Positions 33,393-42,503 are shown, numbered from the stretch's first letter. The stretch is DNA of 64,000 nucleotides from DATCJA01 sp963734635 (GCA_963734635.1 CAVTIA010000008.1:62001-126000), one strand, 5' to 3'. Notes: a model not told the origin generated them from the letters alone. Numbers and translations: made by a program.

Positions 33393-34616
33393 TCATTCGA
33401 AGCGAAGCGCCTGCACGGGATCGAGGCGCGACGCCTGGCGCGATGGATAGATAGTGGCGAGAAAACAAATCAGAATCGCGGAGATGACGACGAGCAGGAA
33501 ATCCAGCGGCTGCACGACGAACGGCACGTAGGACACCTGATACACGTCCATCGGAATCTGAATCAGGCGATATCTATCCAACACCCAGCACAGCGCAAGT
33601 CCGCAGACGGCGCCAATTGTCGTGCCCACGAGTCCGATGACGAGCCCCTGCAGCATGAAGATTCTCATCACACGCTGCGCCGATGTGCCCATCGTCTTCA
33701 GGATTGCGATGTCGCGGCTCTTCTCCATCACGAGCAGAATCAGCGACGCGACGATGTTGAGCGCTGCGACCATCACGATGAGGCCAATCGTGATGGAAAT
33801 CGCCATCTTCTCGAGCCACAGCGCCGAGAAGAGCGCCTGATTCATGTCTGCCCAGTCCTGACTCACGTACTCGGTGCCGAGATCTCGAACCACCGCGTTC
33901 GAGATCGCAGGCGCGTCGTCGATGTCGGCCACACGCAGCTCAATGAGATCCGGTGCTCCCTTGCCGAGCAGCCGCTCGGCGAACTCGAGCGAGACGAATC
34001 CGTACGCAGCGTCGAATTCGTACAAACCGAGCGCGTAAATGCCCGCTACCCGTACTCGGCGCGTGCGTGGAATCATCCCCATCGGCGACAGCGTGCCCTG
34101 GGGCGTGAGCAGCGTTGCGGTGTCGCCGACGTCGACGCCGAGCTGCTGGGCAAGATTGCGTCCCAGCAGGATGCCCGGCAGGTCATCCTCGCCTTCAGAC
34201 GCAAGTCCCTCGAGACTGCCGCGCTGCATCGCCCGTTGTATGTCGGTCACCTTGGGCTCGAGCGCGGGATCGACGCCCTTAAGACTGATGAAGTTGTCGG
34301 CGCGCGCGCTCGAGATCAAAGCTTTGCCGAGAATGGCCGGCCCAGCGCCGATCACACCCGGCACCTCCTGCAGCTTGGACACCTCCGCCTTGTAGTCCTC
34401 GATCCCGCCGGTCTTCCAGACGTAAACGTGCGCGGTCGAGCCGAGGATGCGATCACGCAACTCGCCCTGCAGCCCGGTCATCAATGCGAGCGCGATGACG
34501 AGCGCCATGACCCCCACGGCGACGCCGATCGTCGAAATCAGGGAAATCAGCGAGATGAACGCCTGCTTGCGGCGCGCCAGCAAGTACCGAAGGGCGACGA
34601 ACAGCTCAAACGACAT
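33393..34616 (-). CDS. lolC: Lipoprotein-releasing system permease (LolC/LolE family)
   Basis: This 407-residue protein starts SFELFVALRYLLARRKQAFISLISLISTIGVAVGV in outline, the LolC/E opening followed by the first membrane helix. A large periplasmic domain (about residues 50-270) is followed by three C-terminal FtsX-type helices, with SILILVMEKSRDIAILKTMG-like sequence (key K-x-x-D-I-A-I-L-K-x-x-G) and LDRYRLIQIP. A single LolC/E-type gene next to lolD suggests a homodimeric LolF-like permease; no second copy is in the window. Confidence 0.9.
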   Translation of the reverse strand: MSFELFVALRYLLARRKQAFISLISLISTIGVAVGVMALVIALALMTGLQGELRDRILGSTAHVYVWKTGGIEDYKAEVSKLQEVPGVIGAGPAILGKALISSARADNFISLKGVDPALEPKVTDIQRAMQRGSLEGLASEGEDDLPGILLGRNLAQQLGVDVGDTATLLTPQGTLSPMGMIPRTRRVRVAGIYALGLYEFDAAYGFVSLEFAERLLGKGAPDLIELRVADIDDAPAISNAVVRDLGTEYVSQDWADMNQALFSALWLEKMAISITIGLIVMVAALNIVASLILLVMEKSRDIAILKTMGTSAQRVMRIFMLQGLVIGLVGTTIGAVCGLALCWVLDRYRLIQIPMDVYQVSYVPFVVQPLDFLLVVISAILICFLATIYPSRQASRLDPVQALRFE

Positions 34617-34643
34617 CGGTCGGTTAGTGCTTCGTCATTCAGA

Positions 34644-34695
34644 CTACCAGCTACCAGCTACCAACTACCAGCCACTAGCTACCAGCTACGAGCTA
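34644..34695. repeat. Heptamer array, unit CTACCAG
   Basis: CTACCAG, CTACCAG, CTACCAA, CTACCAG, CCACTAG, CTACCAG, CTACGAG and then CTA, which is the lysS stop codon (TAG on the minus strand). Seven units are in perfect register. It fills the lysS-lolC junction. Confidence 0.85.
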
Positions 34696-36195
34696 TTTAG
34701 GCCTCATCAACGGAAACAGGATCACGTCGCGAATCGAATGGCTGTTGGTGAGCAGCATCACGAGGCGATCGATGCCGATTCCCTCGCCGGCGGCCGGCGG
34801 CATGCCGAACTCGAGCGCACGGACGTAGTCCTCGTCCATCGCATGCGCCTCCTCATCGCCGCCCGCGCGCTGGCGCAGCTGCTCCTCGAACCTGCGCTGC
34901 TGCTCCACCGGGTCGTTCAACTCGCTGAAGGCGTTGGCCACCTCGAAGCCCCCGATGTAGAGCTCGAACCGCTCGACCGTGCCCGGATCGTCCGGCTTCT
35001 GCTTGGCCAACGGCGACACCTCGGTCGGGAAGTCGTAGACGAACGTGGGCTCGATCAGATCATCCTCGCACAGCGACTCGAAGATGTGCGCCGTGACGTG
35101 CCCTGCGCTGGTCGCGGATGTCACCGGCAGGCCGAGGCGGCGGCCGAGTGCGACCGCGCTTTCCGCGTTCCGCAGATCGGACATCGTCACGTCGCTTCCG
35201 ATGCGTTTCGCGGCGGCTTCCCTTGCCGCGTCCCGCAGCGACACCCGCCGAAACGGCGGCTTGAACGATATCGTGCGATCGCCATAGGTCACCTCGTCCG
35301 ACCCGACCGCGCTGCGGGCGACGTCCCTCAGGAGCTCCTCGGTGAACGGCATCAGATCCGTGTAATCGGCGTACGTCCAGTAGAACTCGAGCATGGTGAA
35401 CTCGGGGTTGTGCTGCGCCGACATCCCCTCGTTCCTGAAATTGCGATTGATTTCGAAGACGCGCTCAATCCCGCCGACGGTCAGGCGCTTCAGGTAGAGC
35501 TCGGGCGCGACACGCATGTACAGCGGAATGTCGAGCGCATTGTGATGAGTGACAAACGGCCTGGCCAGCGCGCCACCGGCAATCGACTGCATCATCGGCG
35601 TTTCGACTTCGAGAAACCCGCGGCCGATGAGGAACTCACGCGTAGCCGTCACCACACGGCTCCGCACCTCGAACGCGCGACGCACATCCGGATTCACGAT
35701 CAGATCGAGATAGCGCTGCCGGTACCGCGTCTCGATGTCGGTGAGGCCATGCCACTTTTCCGGAAGCGGGAGCAGACACTTCGCCAGAAACTCGAGCTGC
35801 GATGCCCAGATGGTGAATTCCTTGGTCTTCGTGCGGAAGAGTCGTCCCTCGACGCCGACCCAATCGCCGACATCGAGCAATCTGAAGATCTGAAAATCGC
35901 GTGGCGGAAGCGAATCTTCCCGGAGGTACACCTGAATGCGCGACTTCCCGTCGGAAAGCACGAGAAAGTTGGCTTTGCCGAACGCGCGAATCGCCAGCAC
36001 TCGCCCTGCCGTCCGGGTTGTGACCTGCTCGGCATCGAGCGTCTCGGCTGTCTTGCTGCCGTGGGCGCCCACGATCTCGTCGACTGATGCGCGCGCATCG
36101 AAGCGGTGCGGATACGGCGCGACGCCGAGCTTGCGCAGCTCGTCGAGATTCGCCCGACGCTGCACGACCTGATCGGATTCGTCGATGGTGGTCAT
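34693..36195 (-). CDS. lysS: Lysine-tRNA ligase (class II)
   Basis: This 500-residue protein has the OB-fold anticodon-binding domain (about residues 55-165: GRVLAIRAFGKANFLVLSD). The catalytic domain has motif 1 (FLEVETPMMQ), motif 2 (FEINRNFRNEGMSAQHNPEFTMLEFY, key F-R-N-E and H-N-P-E-F) and motif 3 (GEGIGIDRLVMLL). It charges tRNA-Lys. The ATG start overlaps the nusB stop in ATGA. The gene order ribH-nusB-lysS on one strand is compact. Confidence 0.96.
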   Translation of the reverse strand: MTTIDESDQVVQRRANLDELRKLGVAPYPHRFDARASVDEIVGAHGSKTAETLDAEQVTTRTAGRVLAIRAFGKANFLVLSDGKSRIQVYLREDSLPPRDFQIFRLLDVGDWVGVEGRLFRTKTKEFTIWASQLEFLAKCLLPLPEKWHGLTDIETRYRQRYLDLIVNPDVRRAFEVRSRVVTATREFLIGRGFLEVETPMMQSIAGGALARPFVTHHNALDIPLYMRVAPELYLKRLTVGGIERVFEINRNFRNEGMSAQHNPEFTMLEFYWTYADYTDLMPFTEELLRDVARSAVGSDEVTYGDRTISFKPPFRRVSLRDAAREAAAKRIGSDVTMSDLRNAESAVALGRRLGLPVTSATSAGHVTAHIFESLCEDDLIEPTFVYDFPTEVSPLAKQKPDDPGTVERFELYIGGFEVANAFSELNDPVEQQRRFEEQLRQRAGGDEEAHAMDEDYVRALEFGMPPAAGEGIGIDRLVMLLTNSHSIRDVILFPLMRPK

Positions 36196-36659
36196 TCGCG
36201 TCCGAGACGGCGGCGAACAGCGTCGAGAATGCCGTTGATGAAGCGTACCGCGTCGTCTCCGCTGAAGGTGCGGGCGAGCTCCAGTGCTTCGTTGATGATC
36301 ACGCGCGCCGGCGTATCGGCCTCGTGCAGAAACTCATAGATGGCCATCCGGAGAATTAGCCGATCCACCACGTTCATGCGCTCGAGCCGCCAGTGTTCCG
36401 CCGACTCGACGATCACCGGATCGATGTTGCCGACCGCGTCGGACACACCTGTCGCCAGCCGAACGGCAAACGCGCGAAGCTCGTCGGACAGACCGGCTTC
36501 GTCGGACTCTTGATGCAGCCAGAACGTACGGAGCACATCGGTCACCGACGCACGGCCGACTTCCCATTGATACAGCATCTGCAGCGCGGTCTCCCGCGCC
36601 CGATGCCTCGAGTCCTTGCCTGGGCGCGACGCCGCCCTGCGCTCAATCTTGGTAGTCAC
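36192..36659 (-). CDS. nusB: Transcription antitermination factor NusB
   Basis: The protein has 155 residues from a GTG at 36659, with GGAAGG seven bases upstream; the frame opens earlier, but that lies in ribH. The NusB helical core shows SRHRARETALQMLYQWE, an internal FAVRLATGV and the C-terminal RMAIYEFLH and PARVIINEALELARTFSGDDAVRFINGILD in outline (key N-E-A-x-E-L-A-x-x-F-x-x-x-x-x-x-x-F-I-N-G). It binds boxA RNA with NusE. It overlaps ribH by 17 bp, the common ribH-nusB pairing. Confidence 0.94.
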   Translation of the reverse strand: MTTKIERRAASRPGKDSRHRARETALQMLYQWEVGRASVTDVLRTFWLHQESDEAGLSDELRAFAVRLATGVSDAVGNIDPVIVESAEHWRLERMNVVDRLILRMAIYEFLHEADTPARVIINEALELARTFSGDDAVRFINGILDAVRRRLGRE

Positions 36660-37128
36660 CAATTCCCTTCCGAAGCTGGCGGAACAGCGTTGCCATTTCG
36701 ACTGCCGCACGTGCCGCCTCGTGCCCCTTGTTGCCTGGGCCGTCAGCCGCGCGCTCCTGGGCCTGCTCCTCCGTCAGCGTGGTAATCACGCCAAGCGCCA
36801 TCGGCACGCCTGTCGAAGCCGCTGCGTCGGCTATCGCGTGGCATGCGGCATCGGCGATGAACTCGAAATGCATCGTCTCGCCCTTAATCAGGCATCCGAT
36901 GCAAATCACCGCGTCGAAGCGGCCGCTCCTGGCCGCCCGGAGCGCCGCGACAGGTATCTCGAACGCGCCAGGCACGCGCAGAATAACGATGTCGTTTTCG
37001 CCCACCGAGGCTTCAGCCAGTGCCCGGCGCGCACCTCCCAGCAGCCCCTCCGTAATTTCCGCGTTGAAGCGCGACACCACGATCGCGAAGCGGCATCCGG
37101 ACGCGGTTTGCGAACCTTGCAGTTCCAT
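36643..37128 (-). CDS. ribH: 6,7-dimethyl-8-ribityllumazine synthase
   Basis: The protein has 161 residues from the ATG at 37128. Key segments are IVVSRFNAEITEGLLGGA (substrate-binding F-N), RVPGAFEIPVAA, CIGCLIKGETMHFEFI and PMALGVITTLTEEQAQERA, ending in the GNKGHEAARAAVEM helix. The catalytic His is the one in K-G-E-T-x-H-F. It makes the riboflavin precursor as part of an icosahedral assembly. No other rib gene is in the window. Confidence 0.96.
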   Translation of the reverse strand: MELQGSQTASGCRFAIVVSRFNAEITEGLLGGARRALAEASVGENDIVILRVPGAFEIPVAALRAARSGRFDAVICIGCLIKGETMHFEFIADAACHAIADAAASTGVPMALGVITTLTEEQAQERAADGPGNKGHEAARAAVEMATLFRQLRKGIGDYQD

Positions 37129-37141
37129 GCGCCACGCGGAC

Positions 37142-37924
37142 CTAGCGGCCTTTGAACACGGCTTTGCGCTTCTCGAGAAACGCGGCGGTGCCCTCGCGCA
37201 TGTCGTCAGTAGATGCAACGAGGCCGAACAGCGTGGCCTCGAGAAACTGACCCTTGTCGAACGAGATCTCCAGACCGCGATTGACCGCTTCGATGATGTA
37301 CTGCACGGCCATCGGCGCCTTTTCGGCGAGCTCAGCGGCCAGCTGGCGTGCTGCGGTCATCAGCTCGCTCGCCGGGACGACGCGATTGACCAGACCGATG
37401 CGCAGCGCCTCGTCCGCTGTCACGTGGCGCCCTGAGAGCAACAGATCGAATGCCGCGCCTTTACCGACCAGACGTGCCAGACGCTGCGTTCCTCCGTAGC
37501 CGGGGATGATTCCGAGATTGACTTCGGGTTGGCCTAGTCGTGCCGTGTCTGCAGCGATGCGCAGGGTGCACGCCATCGCCAGCTCGCACCCGCCGCCAAG
37601 CGCATAACCGTTGATCGCGGCGATCACCGGCTTGCCCAGGTTCTCGATCAGGTCAAGCACGTGCTGGCCCCGAAGGGCGTGTTCCTTGCCCTGCACGGGC
37701 CGCTGCACAGCGAGCTCGTTGATGTCAGCACCGGCGACGAAAGCCTTCTCGCCTGCACCCGTGATGATTACGGAACGCACGGCGGCATCATGCTTCAGCT
37801 CGAGGGCAGCTCGCCTTAGTTCATCAATCGTGGGGGAGTTGAGCGCGTTGAGGACCTGCGGGCGGTTGATCGTGACGACGGCGGACGCGCCATCTCGCTC
37901 GAGAAGAAGATTGTCAAAGCTCAT
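37142..37924 (-). CDS. Enoyl-CoA hydratase / crotonase family protein
   Basis: This 260-residue crotonase has the oxyanion-hole segment GAGEKAFVAGADINEL (A-G-A-D) and the second glycine-rich region AINGYALGGGCELAMAC. Two catalytic glutamates are recognisable: one in GGGCELA and one in QPEVNLGIIPGYGGTQRL. This pattern is that of short-chain enoyl-CoA hydratase (3-hydroxybutyryl-CoA dehydratase). It would serve fatty acid or amino acid breakdown together with the ETF system and acyl-CoA dehydrogenase of this window. Confidence 0.92.
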   Translation of the reverse strand: MSFDNLLLERDGASAVVTINRPQVLNALNSPTIDELRRAALELKHDAAVRSVIITGAGEKAFVAGADINELAVQRPVQGKEHALRGQHVLDLIENLGKPVIAAINGYALGGGCELAMACTLRIAADTARLGQPEVNLGIIPGYGGTQRLARLVGKGAAFDLLLSGRHVTADEALRIGLVNRVVPASELMTAARQLAAELAEKAPMAVQYIIEAVNRGLEISFDKGQFLEATLFGLVASTDDMREGTAAFLEKRKAVFKGR

Positions 37925-37947
37925 CGCGCGAGGCCGGCGAGATTATA

Positions 37948-38346
37948 TCAACTCATTGCATCGCGGCTTGCCGCTGCTTCCGGGCGCTGCCCTGCCACCA
38001 GGCCCCACAACCAACAGAGGCTCGCGCCTGCAACCACACCCATCGCATCGGCAAGGAGATCGCTGAGCTGCGCTGACCGTCCGGGTACGAACATCTGATG
38101 GAGCTCGTCACTGACAGCGTAACCGACGGCTATCGCAGTAGCCACGGCCGCGGCACGCCAGCTAATCCACGCGCCCAGTCCGCCGGCGACCGCCCGAAGG
38201 GTCAACACGCCCAGGCCGAGATACGCGAGTAGATGCCAGGGCTTGTCGCCGCCGGGCGGAACCATAGGCTGAGAGAGCGACGACACGTAGAAGATCGCCG
38301 CCATATACGCGGCGAGCGGGGCCCACAATCGCAGAGCACGTTCCAC
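37948..38346 (-). CDS. VanZ-like membrane protein
   Basis: About 132 residues from a GTG at 38346; a TTG overlapping the preceding stop is the alternative. Four hydrophobic segments and the VanZ-family pattern are seen: YVSSLSQPMVPPGGDKPWHLLAYLGLG in outline (key D-K-x-x-H-x-x-x-Y), GYAVSDELHQMFVPGRSAQLSDLLAD in outline (key S-D-E-x-H-Q-x-F-x-P-G-R-x-x-x-x-x-D), then a final helix. The family is poorly characterised; VanZ itself contributes to teicoplanin resistance. It forms a tight set with two other small membrane proteins upstream. Confidence 0.8.
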   Translation of the reverse strand: MERALRLWAPLAAYMAAIFYVSSLSQPMVPPGGDKPWHLLAYLGLGVLTLRAVAGGLGAWISWRAAAVATAIAVGYAVSDELHQMFVPGRSAQLSDLLADAMGVVAGASLCWLWGLVAGQRPEAAASRDAMS

Positions 38347-38378
38347 GTCGATGTCGCTGTGGCGGTGTGCGTCGGGAA

Positions 38379-38552
38379 TCAAAAAGGCAGCGGATAGAGC
38401 AACCAGCCGGCCAGGACGCCGCCGCCAACCAGCCCGCCGAACAAGCGGGCACCGAGCTGAAGCTGCTCCGCCGGATCGTCGCGCATCAACGTCGCGAAGA
38501 CGACGGACACGAAGAACGCGAACACCGCCATGACACCCAGGTGAGTTGTCAT
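38379..38552 (-). CDS. 57-residue two-helix membrane protein (hypothetical)
   Basis: The minus strand from the ATG at 38552 reads 57 residues, MTTHLGVMAVFAFFVSVVFA then TLMRDDPAEQLQLGARLFGG and LVGGGVLAGWLLYPLPF, stop TGA. The pattern is helix (about 4-23), a short acidic loop, helix (about 37-54). Its ATG overlaps the stop of the upstream gene in ATGA, and its stop lies 33 bp before the VanZ start, so it belongs to a three-gene operon. I do not recognise the family. Confidence 0.72.
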   Translation of the reverse strand: MTTHLGVMAVFAFFVSVVFATLMRDDPAEQLQLGARLFGGLVGGGVLAGWLLYPLPF

Positions 38553-38944
38553 TTACGTCCGTGCGCGACGTCGAACGCGTCCAGCACCACAAGCATGTTG
38601 AGCAATCCCGCCACGATGAGAAATGCGTTGCCGTACTCGAACGTCTGTGCGATCACTCGCCCGGCGCCGGCGCCCATTGCCTTCGCAACGAAGTACGGAA
38701 CACCGAGCCCAATGTCGGCGAACGCCGCGAGCGCAACGAGAGGCTGCGTCAGCTCGAACGGGAACAGGCGTCCCTCGAGCCAGAGGCCGAACACGAACAT
38801 CAACGGCAGCGTCACGAGGAACACCAGACCCTTTTGTTTCCGACCGAGCCACAAATGACCCGCGCCGGGAAGCGCCCAGGCGGCGGCGCAGATTAGATAT
38901 GCATAACGGCTTGAACGGCTGTGATCGACCGTCGTCGCTGGCAT
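38549..38944 (-). CDS. Small four-helix membrane protein, DUF6677-like
   Basis: The 131 residues include about four hydrophobic segments: AYLICAAAWALPGAGHLWLG, VFLVTLPLMFVFGLWLEG, PLVALAAFADIGLGVPYFVA and NAFLIVAGLLNMLVVLDAFD. The P-G-A-G-H-x-x-L-G-R-K-x-K-G opening and the closing Y-G-N-x-F-L-x-x-A-G-L-L-N-M-L-x-x-x-D-A-x-D resemble a small membrane family seen in acidobacteria (assigned DUF6677 from memory, not searched). The role is unknown. Confidence 0.7.
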   Translation of the reverse strand: MPATTVDHSRSSRYAYLICAAAWALPGAGHLWLGRKQKGLVFLVTLPLMFVFGLWLEGRLFPFELTQPLVALAAFADIGLGVPYFVAKAMGAGAGRVIAQTFEYGNAFLIVAGLLNMLVVLDAFDVAHGRK

Positions 38945-39021
38945 TCGGGTGTACTTATTCTACGCAGACCGCACGGAATCCGGCGGGGTTTGGCGGCGTC
39001 GCCGTTCGGCAGGTCGCGGCG

Positions 39022-39966
39022 TCAGCGGCTGGCGGCCGACGAGGAGGGCGTTGCCACGTAGCCGGCTCGCGTCCGGGCGCGGATGCCCGCGCGTTCGATG
39101 CGGACGTCCACGCGTCGGTACGACCCGTCGCGAACGGCATTCTTCGGGACGTAACCAACTAGATACTGATTGGCCAGCTCGTCGGCAATCGCGTCGTAGA
39201 TGCCGGAAAGGTCGGCGACGGCGGTGGGAAAGAACGCCCGGGCTCCGGTCTCTGATGCCAGCGCTTTCATAACGTATTGGGACTCTGCGTGGGACCGTTG
39301 ATCTCTCGTATAAACGGTCCCGTAGGCGTTCGTCCGCAGCGAGATCGTGTAAATCGCCACACCTGCGTGCTTCGCCTGATCCATCAGGTCGTCGACCGAG
39401 ACGAGACTCGACGTGTCGTCACCGTCAGAGAGCACCACAATCGCCTGACGGCGCATGTCGCCATTGGCAGGGCGCTGTCGCACCAGTTCCTTGAGTGTCA
39501 TATACACGCCGTTGTAAAGCGCCGTATTGCCGCGCGCGTACGTGCCGCCTATCGCCCGCTTGGCGCCGGCAACATCCTCGTTGAGAGGATGGAGCACTCT
39601 GATGGCATCCTTGATTTCAACCACGGAAATCCGATCGCTCGGACGCACGACCGCTGTGAAGCCGCTCGCCACCTGCTGCACCGTGCTGATCTTGTCGGCC
39701 ATGCTCGCCGACGTGTCCAGCAGCAACGCCAGATCGATCGGTGCCGGCACGACCGCGAACACCGAGACGTCCTGCCGCTGGCCATCCTCGAAGACCGTGA
39801 AGTCTGTACTCGCGAGCCCCTTCACGAGGCGCCCCTGTGCATCGGTGGCGACAACGTTCAGGCCGACGAGATCGACGCCACTGTGGAAGCGCGTCACTGG
39901 GTCTTGAGCTCCCGCGCCCGACGCCGCCAGCACACTTGCAATCACGAGCCCGAGGATCCTGCGCAT
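39022..39966 (-). CDS. Secreted VWFA-domain protein of the acidobacterial type
   Basis: The 314 residues start with a signal peptide (about 1-20, VLAASGAGAQ). An N-terminal beta-rich part follows, LVGLNVVATDAQGRLVKGL and F-x-V-F-E-D-G-Q-R-Q, then a von Willebrand A domain with MIDAS residues LLDTSASMADK (D-x-S-x-S), a Thr in GNTALYNGV and Asp in VLSDGDDTSS. The ending, YLVGYVPKN and RVDVRIERAG, matches the VWFA-related proteins that are numerous in Acidobacteria. Such proteins are thought to mediate metal-dependent adhesion; the ligand is unknown. It faces away from the membrane spermidine-synthase-like gene. Confidence 0.85.
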   Translation of the reverse strand: MRRILGLVIASVLAASGAGAQDPVTRFHSGVDLVGLNVVATDAQGRLVKGLASTDFTVFEDGQRQDVSVFAVVPAPIDLALLLDTSASMADKISTVQQVASGFTAVVRPSDRISVVEIKDAIRVLHPLNEDVAGAKRAIGGTYARGNTALYNGVYMTLKELVRQRPANGDMRRQAIVVLSDGDDTSSLVSVDDLMDQAKHAGVAIYTISLRTNAYGTVYTRDQRSHAESQYVMKALASETGARAFFPTAVADLSGIYDAIADELANQYLVGYVPKNAVRDGSYRRVDVRIERAGIRARTRAGYVATPSSSAASR

Positions 39967-40100
39967 ACCTGACCAGCCCTTCCGTCCCGGCTGCAGCGAC
40001 CGCAGCCGCCCCAGCGATTGACCGCTGCCGCGTCCGATGCAGAACCACGACAGGCGGACGGGTCAGGTGCAAGGCATGTTCCTGCTAGACTGCGAAAACA

Positions 40101-42503
40101 ATGTCGAAGAACACGCGAACGCCCGCGGCGGAACGTGACCCGCTGATTCTCGCGGGTGTCGGTGCCGTATCGGCGGCAATCCTGATGACCGAGCTGGCGC
40201 TGACGAGAATTTTTTCGGTGACGATGTACTACCACTTCGCGTTTCTTGCGATCTCGATTGCGCTGTTCGGGCTGAGCGCCAGTGGCGTGTTCGTGTACGT
40301 GCTGCGCGCGCGTCTTGCGTCCATCAGCACACGTGCGCTTCTCACGAGCGCGGCGCTGATCCACGCGCTGGTGACGATCGTCGCACTTGCCTGCCTCGTC
40401 CGCATTCGTGTGGGACTGAACTACTCGCCCTCGAACCTCGCATTGATGCTCGCGATCTATCTGCTCGCGGCGCTTCCCTTCTTCGCAGGCGGGGCTGTGA
40501 TTTCGGTCGCATTTGCGCGGCTCGTCGATCGGATCAATCTGGTGTACAGCGCAGATCTCGTCGGCGCCGCAACCGGCTGCCTCGTGCTGATCCCGTTGCT
40601 CGACTGGCTTGGAGCGCCGGGCGTCGTGTTGACAGCCGCCGCTCTCGGTTTCGGCGCCGCGGTCTGCTTTGCTCCGAGCGCCAGCCGTGTGTACATCGCC
40701 GCGGGCGTTATCGGGCTGTTCTCTCTGCCCGCAGCTGCGCAGGCGACAGGTGCTGCACCGTTCGACGTGGTAGACACCAAAGGCCACGAAGGCGACCGCG
40801 TCCTGTTCGACAAGTGGAATTCGTTTTCACGCGTGGCGGTCTATGACCGCCAGCACGGCGACTGGTCGTTGAGTCCCAGCTTCAAAGGCATCCCCGGCGA
40901 TTCGCTCTTTATGGACATCGACTCGGCCGCCTCGACTCCGATTCTGAAGGGCACAGGAAACTTAACCGATGCCACATATCTTCGATACGAGCTCACCGCG
41001 CTCGCCTATCACCTGGTGGAGCGTCCTGCGGGTTTCACCGCGCTGGTAATCGGACCGGGTGGTGGACGCGACCTTCTCTCGGCGCTGGTATTCGGGTCGC
41101 GGCACGTGGACGCCGTCGAAATCAATCCCATCATCGCGCGCGACGTGATGCTCGACAGGTTTCGCGATTACTCCGGCGGGGTGTATTCGCACCCGCGCGT
41201 CGCCGTGCACGTCGATGACGGACGCAGCTTCATCCGGCGGAGCGCCTCTCGGTACGACGTGATCCAGGCGTCACTTGTGGATACCTGGGCCGCCACGGCG
41301 GCAGGCGCCTACACCTTGACTGAAAACTCGCTCTACACGACGGAGGCGTTCGGCGAGTACATCGACCATCTCACCGACGATGGGCTGCTCTCGATTACAC
41401 GCTGGGTATTCGACGGACTCCGTCTCGTGACGCTCGCGCAGGAGGCATGTGCGGCACGCGGACTCGACGCGGCACAACACCTGGCGATCGTGCGCAAGGA
41501 CCGCGTCGCGACATTCCTGCTGAAGCGGCAGCCGTTCACCCCGGACGACTCAGCGCGTCTGCAACGCATCGCCGACCAGCTCGAGTTCGAGGTCCTCTAC
41601 GCACCTGGAGCGGTGCCCCGCTCCACTGCCGCTGAACCTCCGGAAATGGACCGTGCCCGCACGCGAGTCTCTGACTACAGGGAGTTGATTCTCGCGCCGG
41701 ATCGGGACCGATTTCTGGCGAGCTATCCCATAGACATCCGTCCCACCACGGACGACCGGCCGTTTTTCTTTCACACCACCCGACTGCGCGATCAGCTCAA
41801 TGTGGCATTTGGCCGGTCGATGCTGTTCGGGAATGGGCTCAGCGCATTGCTGACCCTGATTGGCATCTCGGTCTTGCTGGTCGCGCTCTTTGTAGGCGCT
41901 CCGCTGCTCGTCGGAGGAGCGCGGCCGGCTTCGGGCTGGAGCCGGTGGCTCGTCTACTTCGGTTCACTTGGAGCGGGGTTCATGCTGCTCGAAGTCGCGC
42001 TGTTGCAGCGATTCGTGCTGCTGCTCGGGCATCCCGTGTATTCGCTGACCGTGACGTTGTTTTCGCTTCTCGTGGGGACCGGCATCGGAAGCTTCATCAG
42101 CCGCCGCGTCGATCAAGATCGCCTCAAGGGCGCCGCGCTTCGCGCACTCGCCACCGTGGTCGTGCTCGCCCTGCTCAGTGCGCTGGCGCTCCCCGTCGTC
42201 ATCGACTACGCGATTGCGTGGCCGCTGCCGTTCAGACTGGGCGCTGCCGCAGCCCTCCTCGTCCCGGCCGGTGTTCTCCTGGGCGTGCCATTGCCAACCG
42301 GGATGCGGCTGGTGGCAGCGTCGCGACCGGAGATCATTCCCTGGGGCTGGGGGATGAACGGTGCCCTGTCGGTACTTGGTGCCGCGGCGGCCGTATTCCT
42401 TGCGATGAACTGGGGATTCTTCGTCACTCTGTCGATTGCGGCGCTCACTTACGGCCTGGCAACCGCGGCGTTGGCTGGAACTAAATCGTTGATAAATAAC
42501 TGA
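40101..42503 (+). CDS. Membrane protein with embedded spermidine-synthase-like domain
   Basis: This 800-residue protein has about six to seven hydrophobic helices in the first 220 residues, a soluble SAM-methyltransferase-fold domain at about residues 300-470, and further helices from about 580 to the end. The soluble part shows LVIGPGGGRDLLSAL (motif I), AVEINPIIARDV (acidic end of strand 2), VHVDDGRSFIRRS and the substrate-loop-like DTWAATAAGAYTLTENSLYTTEAF. That is a spermidine synthase core between two membrane halves. Whether it makes a polyamine is not known. It lacks a good ribosome binding site, and a short promoter-like TAGACT lies just upstream. Confidence 0.8.
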   Translation: MSKNTRTPAAERDPLILAGVGAVSAAILMTELALTRIFSVTMYYHFAFLAISIALFGLSASGVFVYVLRARLASISTRALLTSAALIHALVTIVALACLVRIRVGLNYSPSNLALMLAIYLLAALPFFAGGAVISVAFARLVDRINLVYSADLVGAATGCLVLIPLLDWLGAPGVVLTAAALGFGAAVCFAPSASRVYIAAGVIGLFSLPAAAQATGAAPFDVVDTKGHEGDRVLFDKWNSFSRVAVYDRQHGDWSLSPSFKGIPGDSLFMDIDSAASTPILKGTGNLTDATYLRYELTALAYHLVERPAGFTALVIGPGGGRDLLSALVFGSRHVDAVEINPIIARDVMLDRFRDYSGGVYSHPRVAVHVDDGRSFIRRSASRYDVIQASLVDTWAATAAGAYTLTENSLYTTEAFGEYIDHLTDDGLLSITRWVFDGLRLVTLAQEACAARGLDAAQHLAIVRKDRVATFLLKRQPFTPDDSARLQRIADQLEFEVLYAPGAVPRSTAAEPPEMDRARTRVSDYRELILAPDRDRFLASYPIDIRPTTDDRPFFFHTTRLRDQLNVAFGRSMLFGNGLSALLTLIGISVLLVALFVGAPLLVGGARPASGWSRWLVYFGSLGAGFMLLEVALLQRFVLLLGHPVYSLTVTLFSLLVGTGIGSFISRRVDQDRLKGAALRALATVVVLALLSALALPVVIDYAIAWPLPFRLGAAAALLVPAGVLLGVPLPTGMRLVAASRPEIIPWGWGMNGALSVLGAAAAVFLAMNWGFFVTLSIAALTYGLATAALAGTKSLINN

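Noticed and set aside
33279..36087. Two plus-strand open frames (473 and 546 codons) opposite lolC and lysS
   Set aside because: Shadows of well-supported minus-strand genes. Their composition (many Arg, His, Gln) is typical of GC-rich antisense frames, and they include the repeat arrays.
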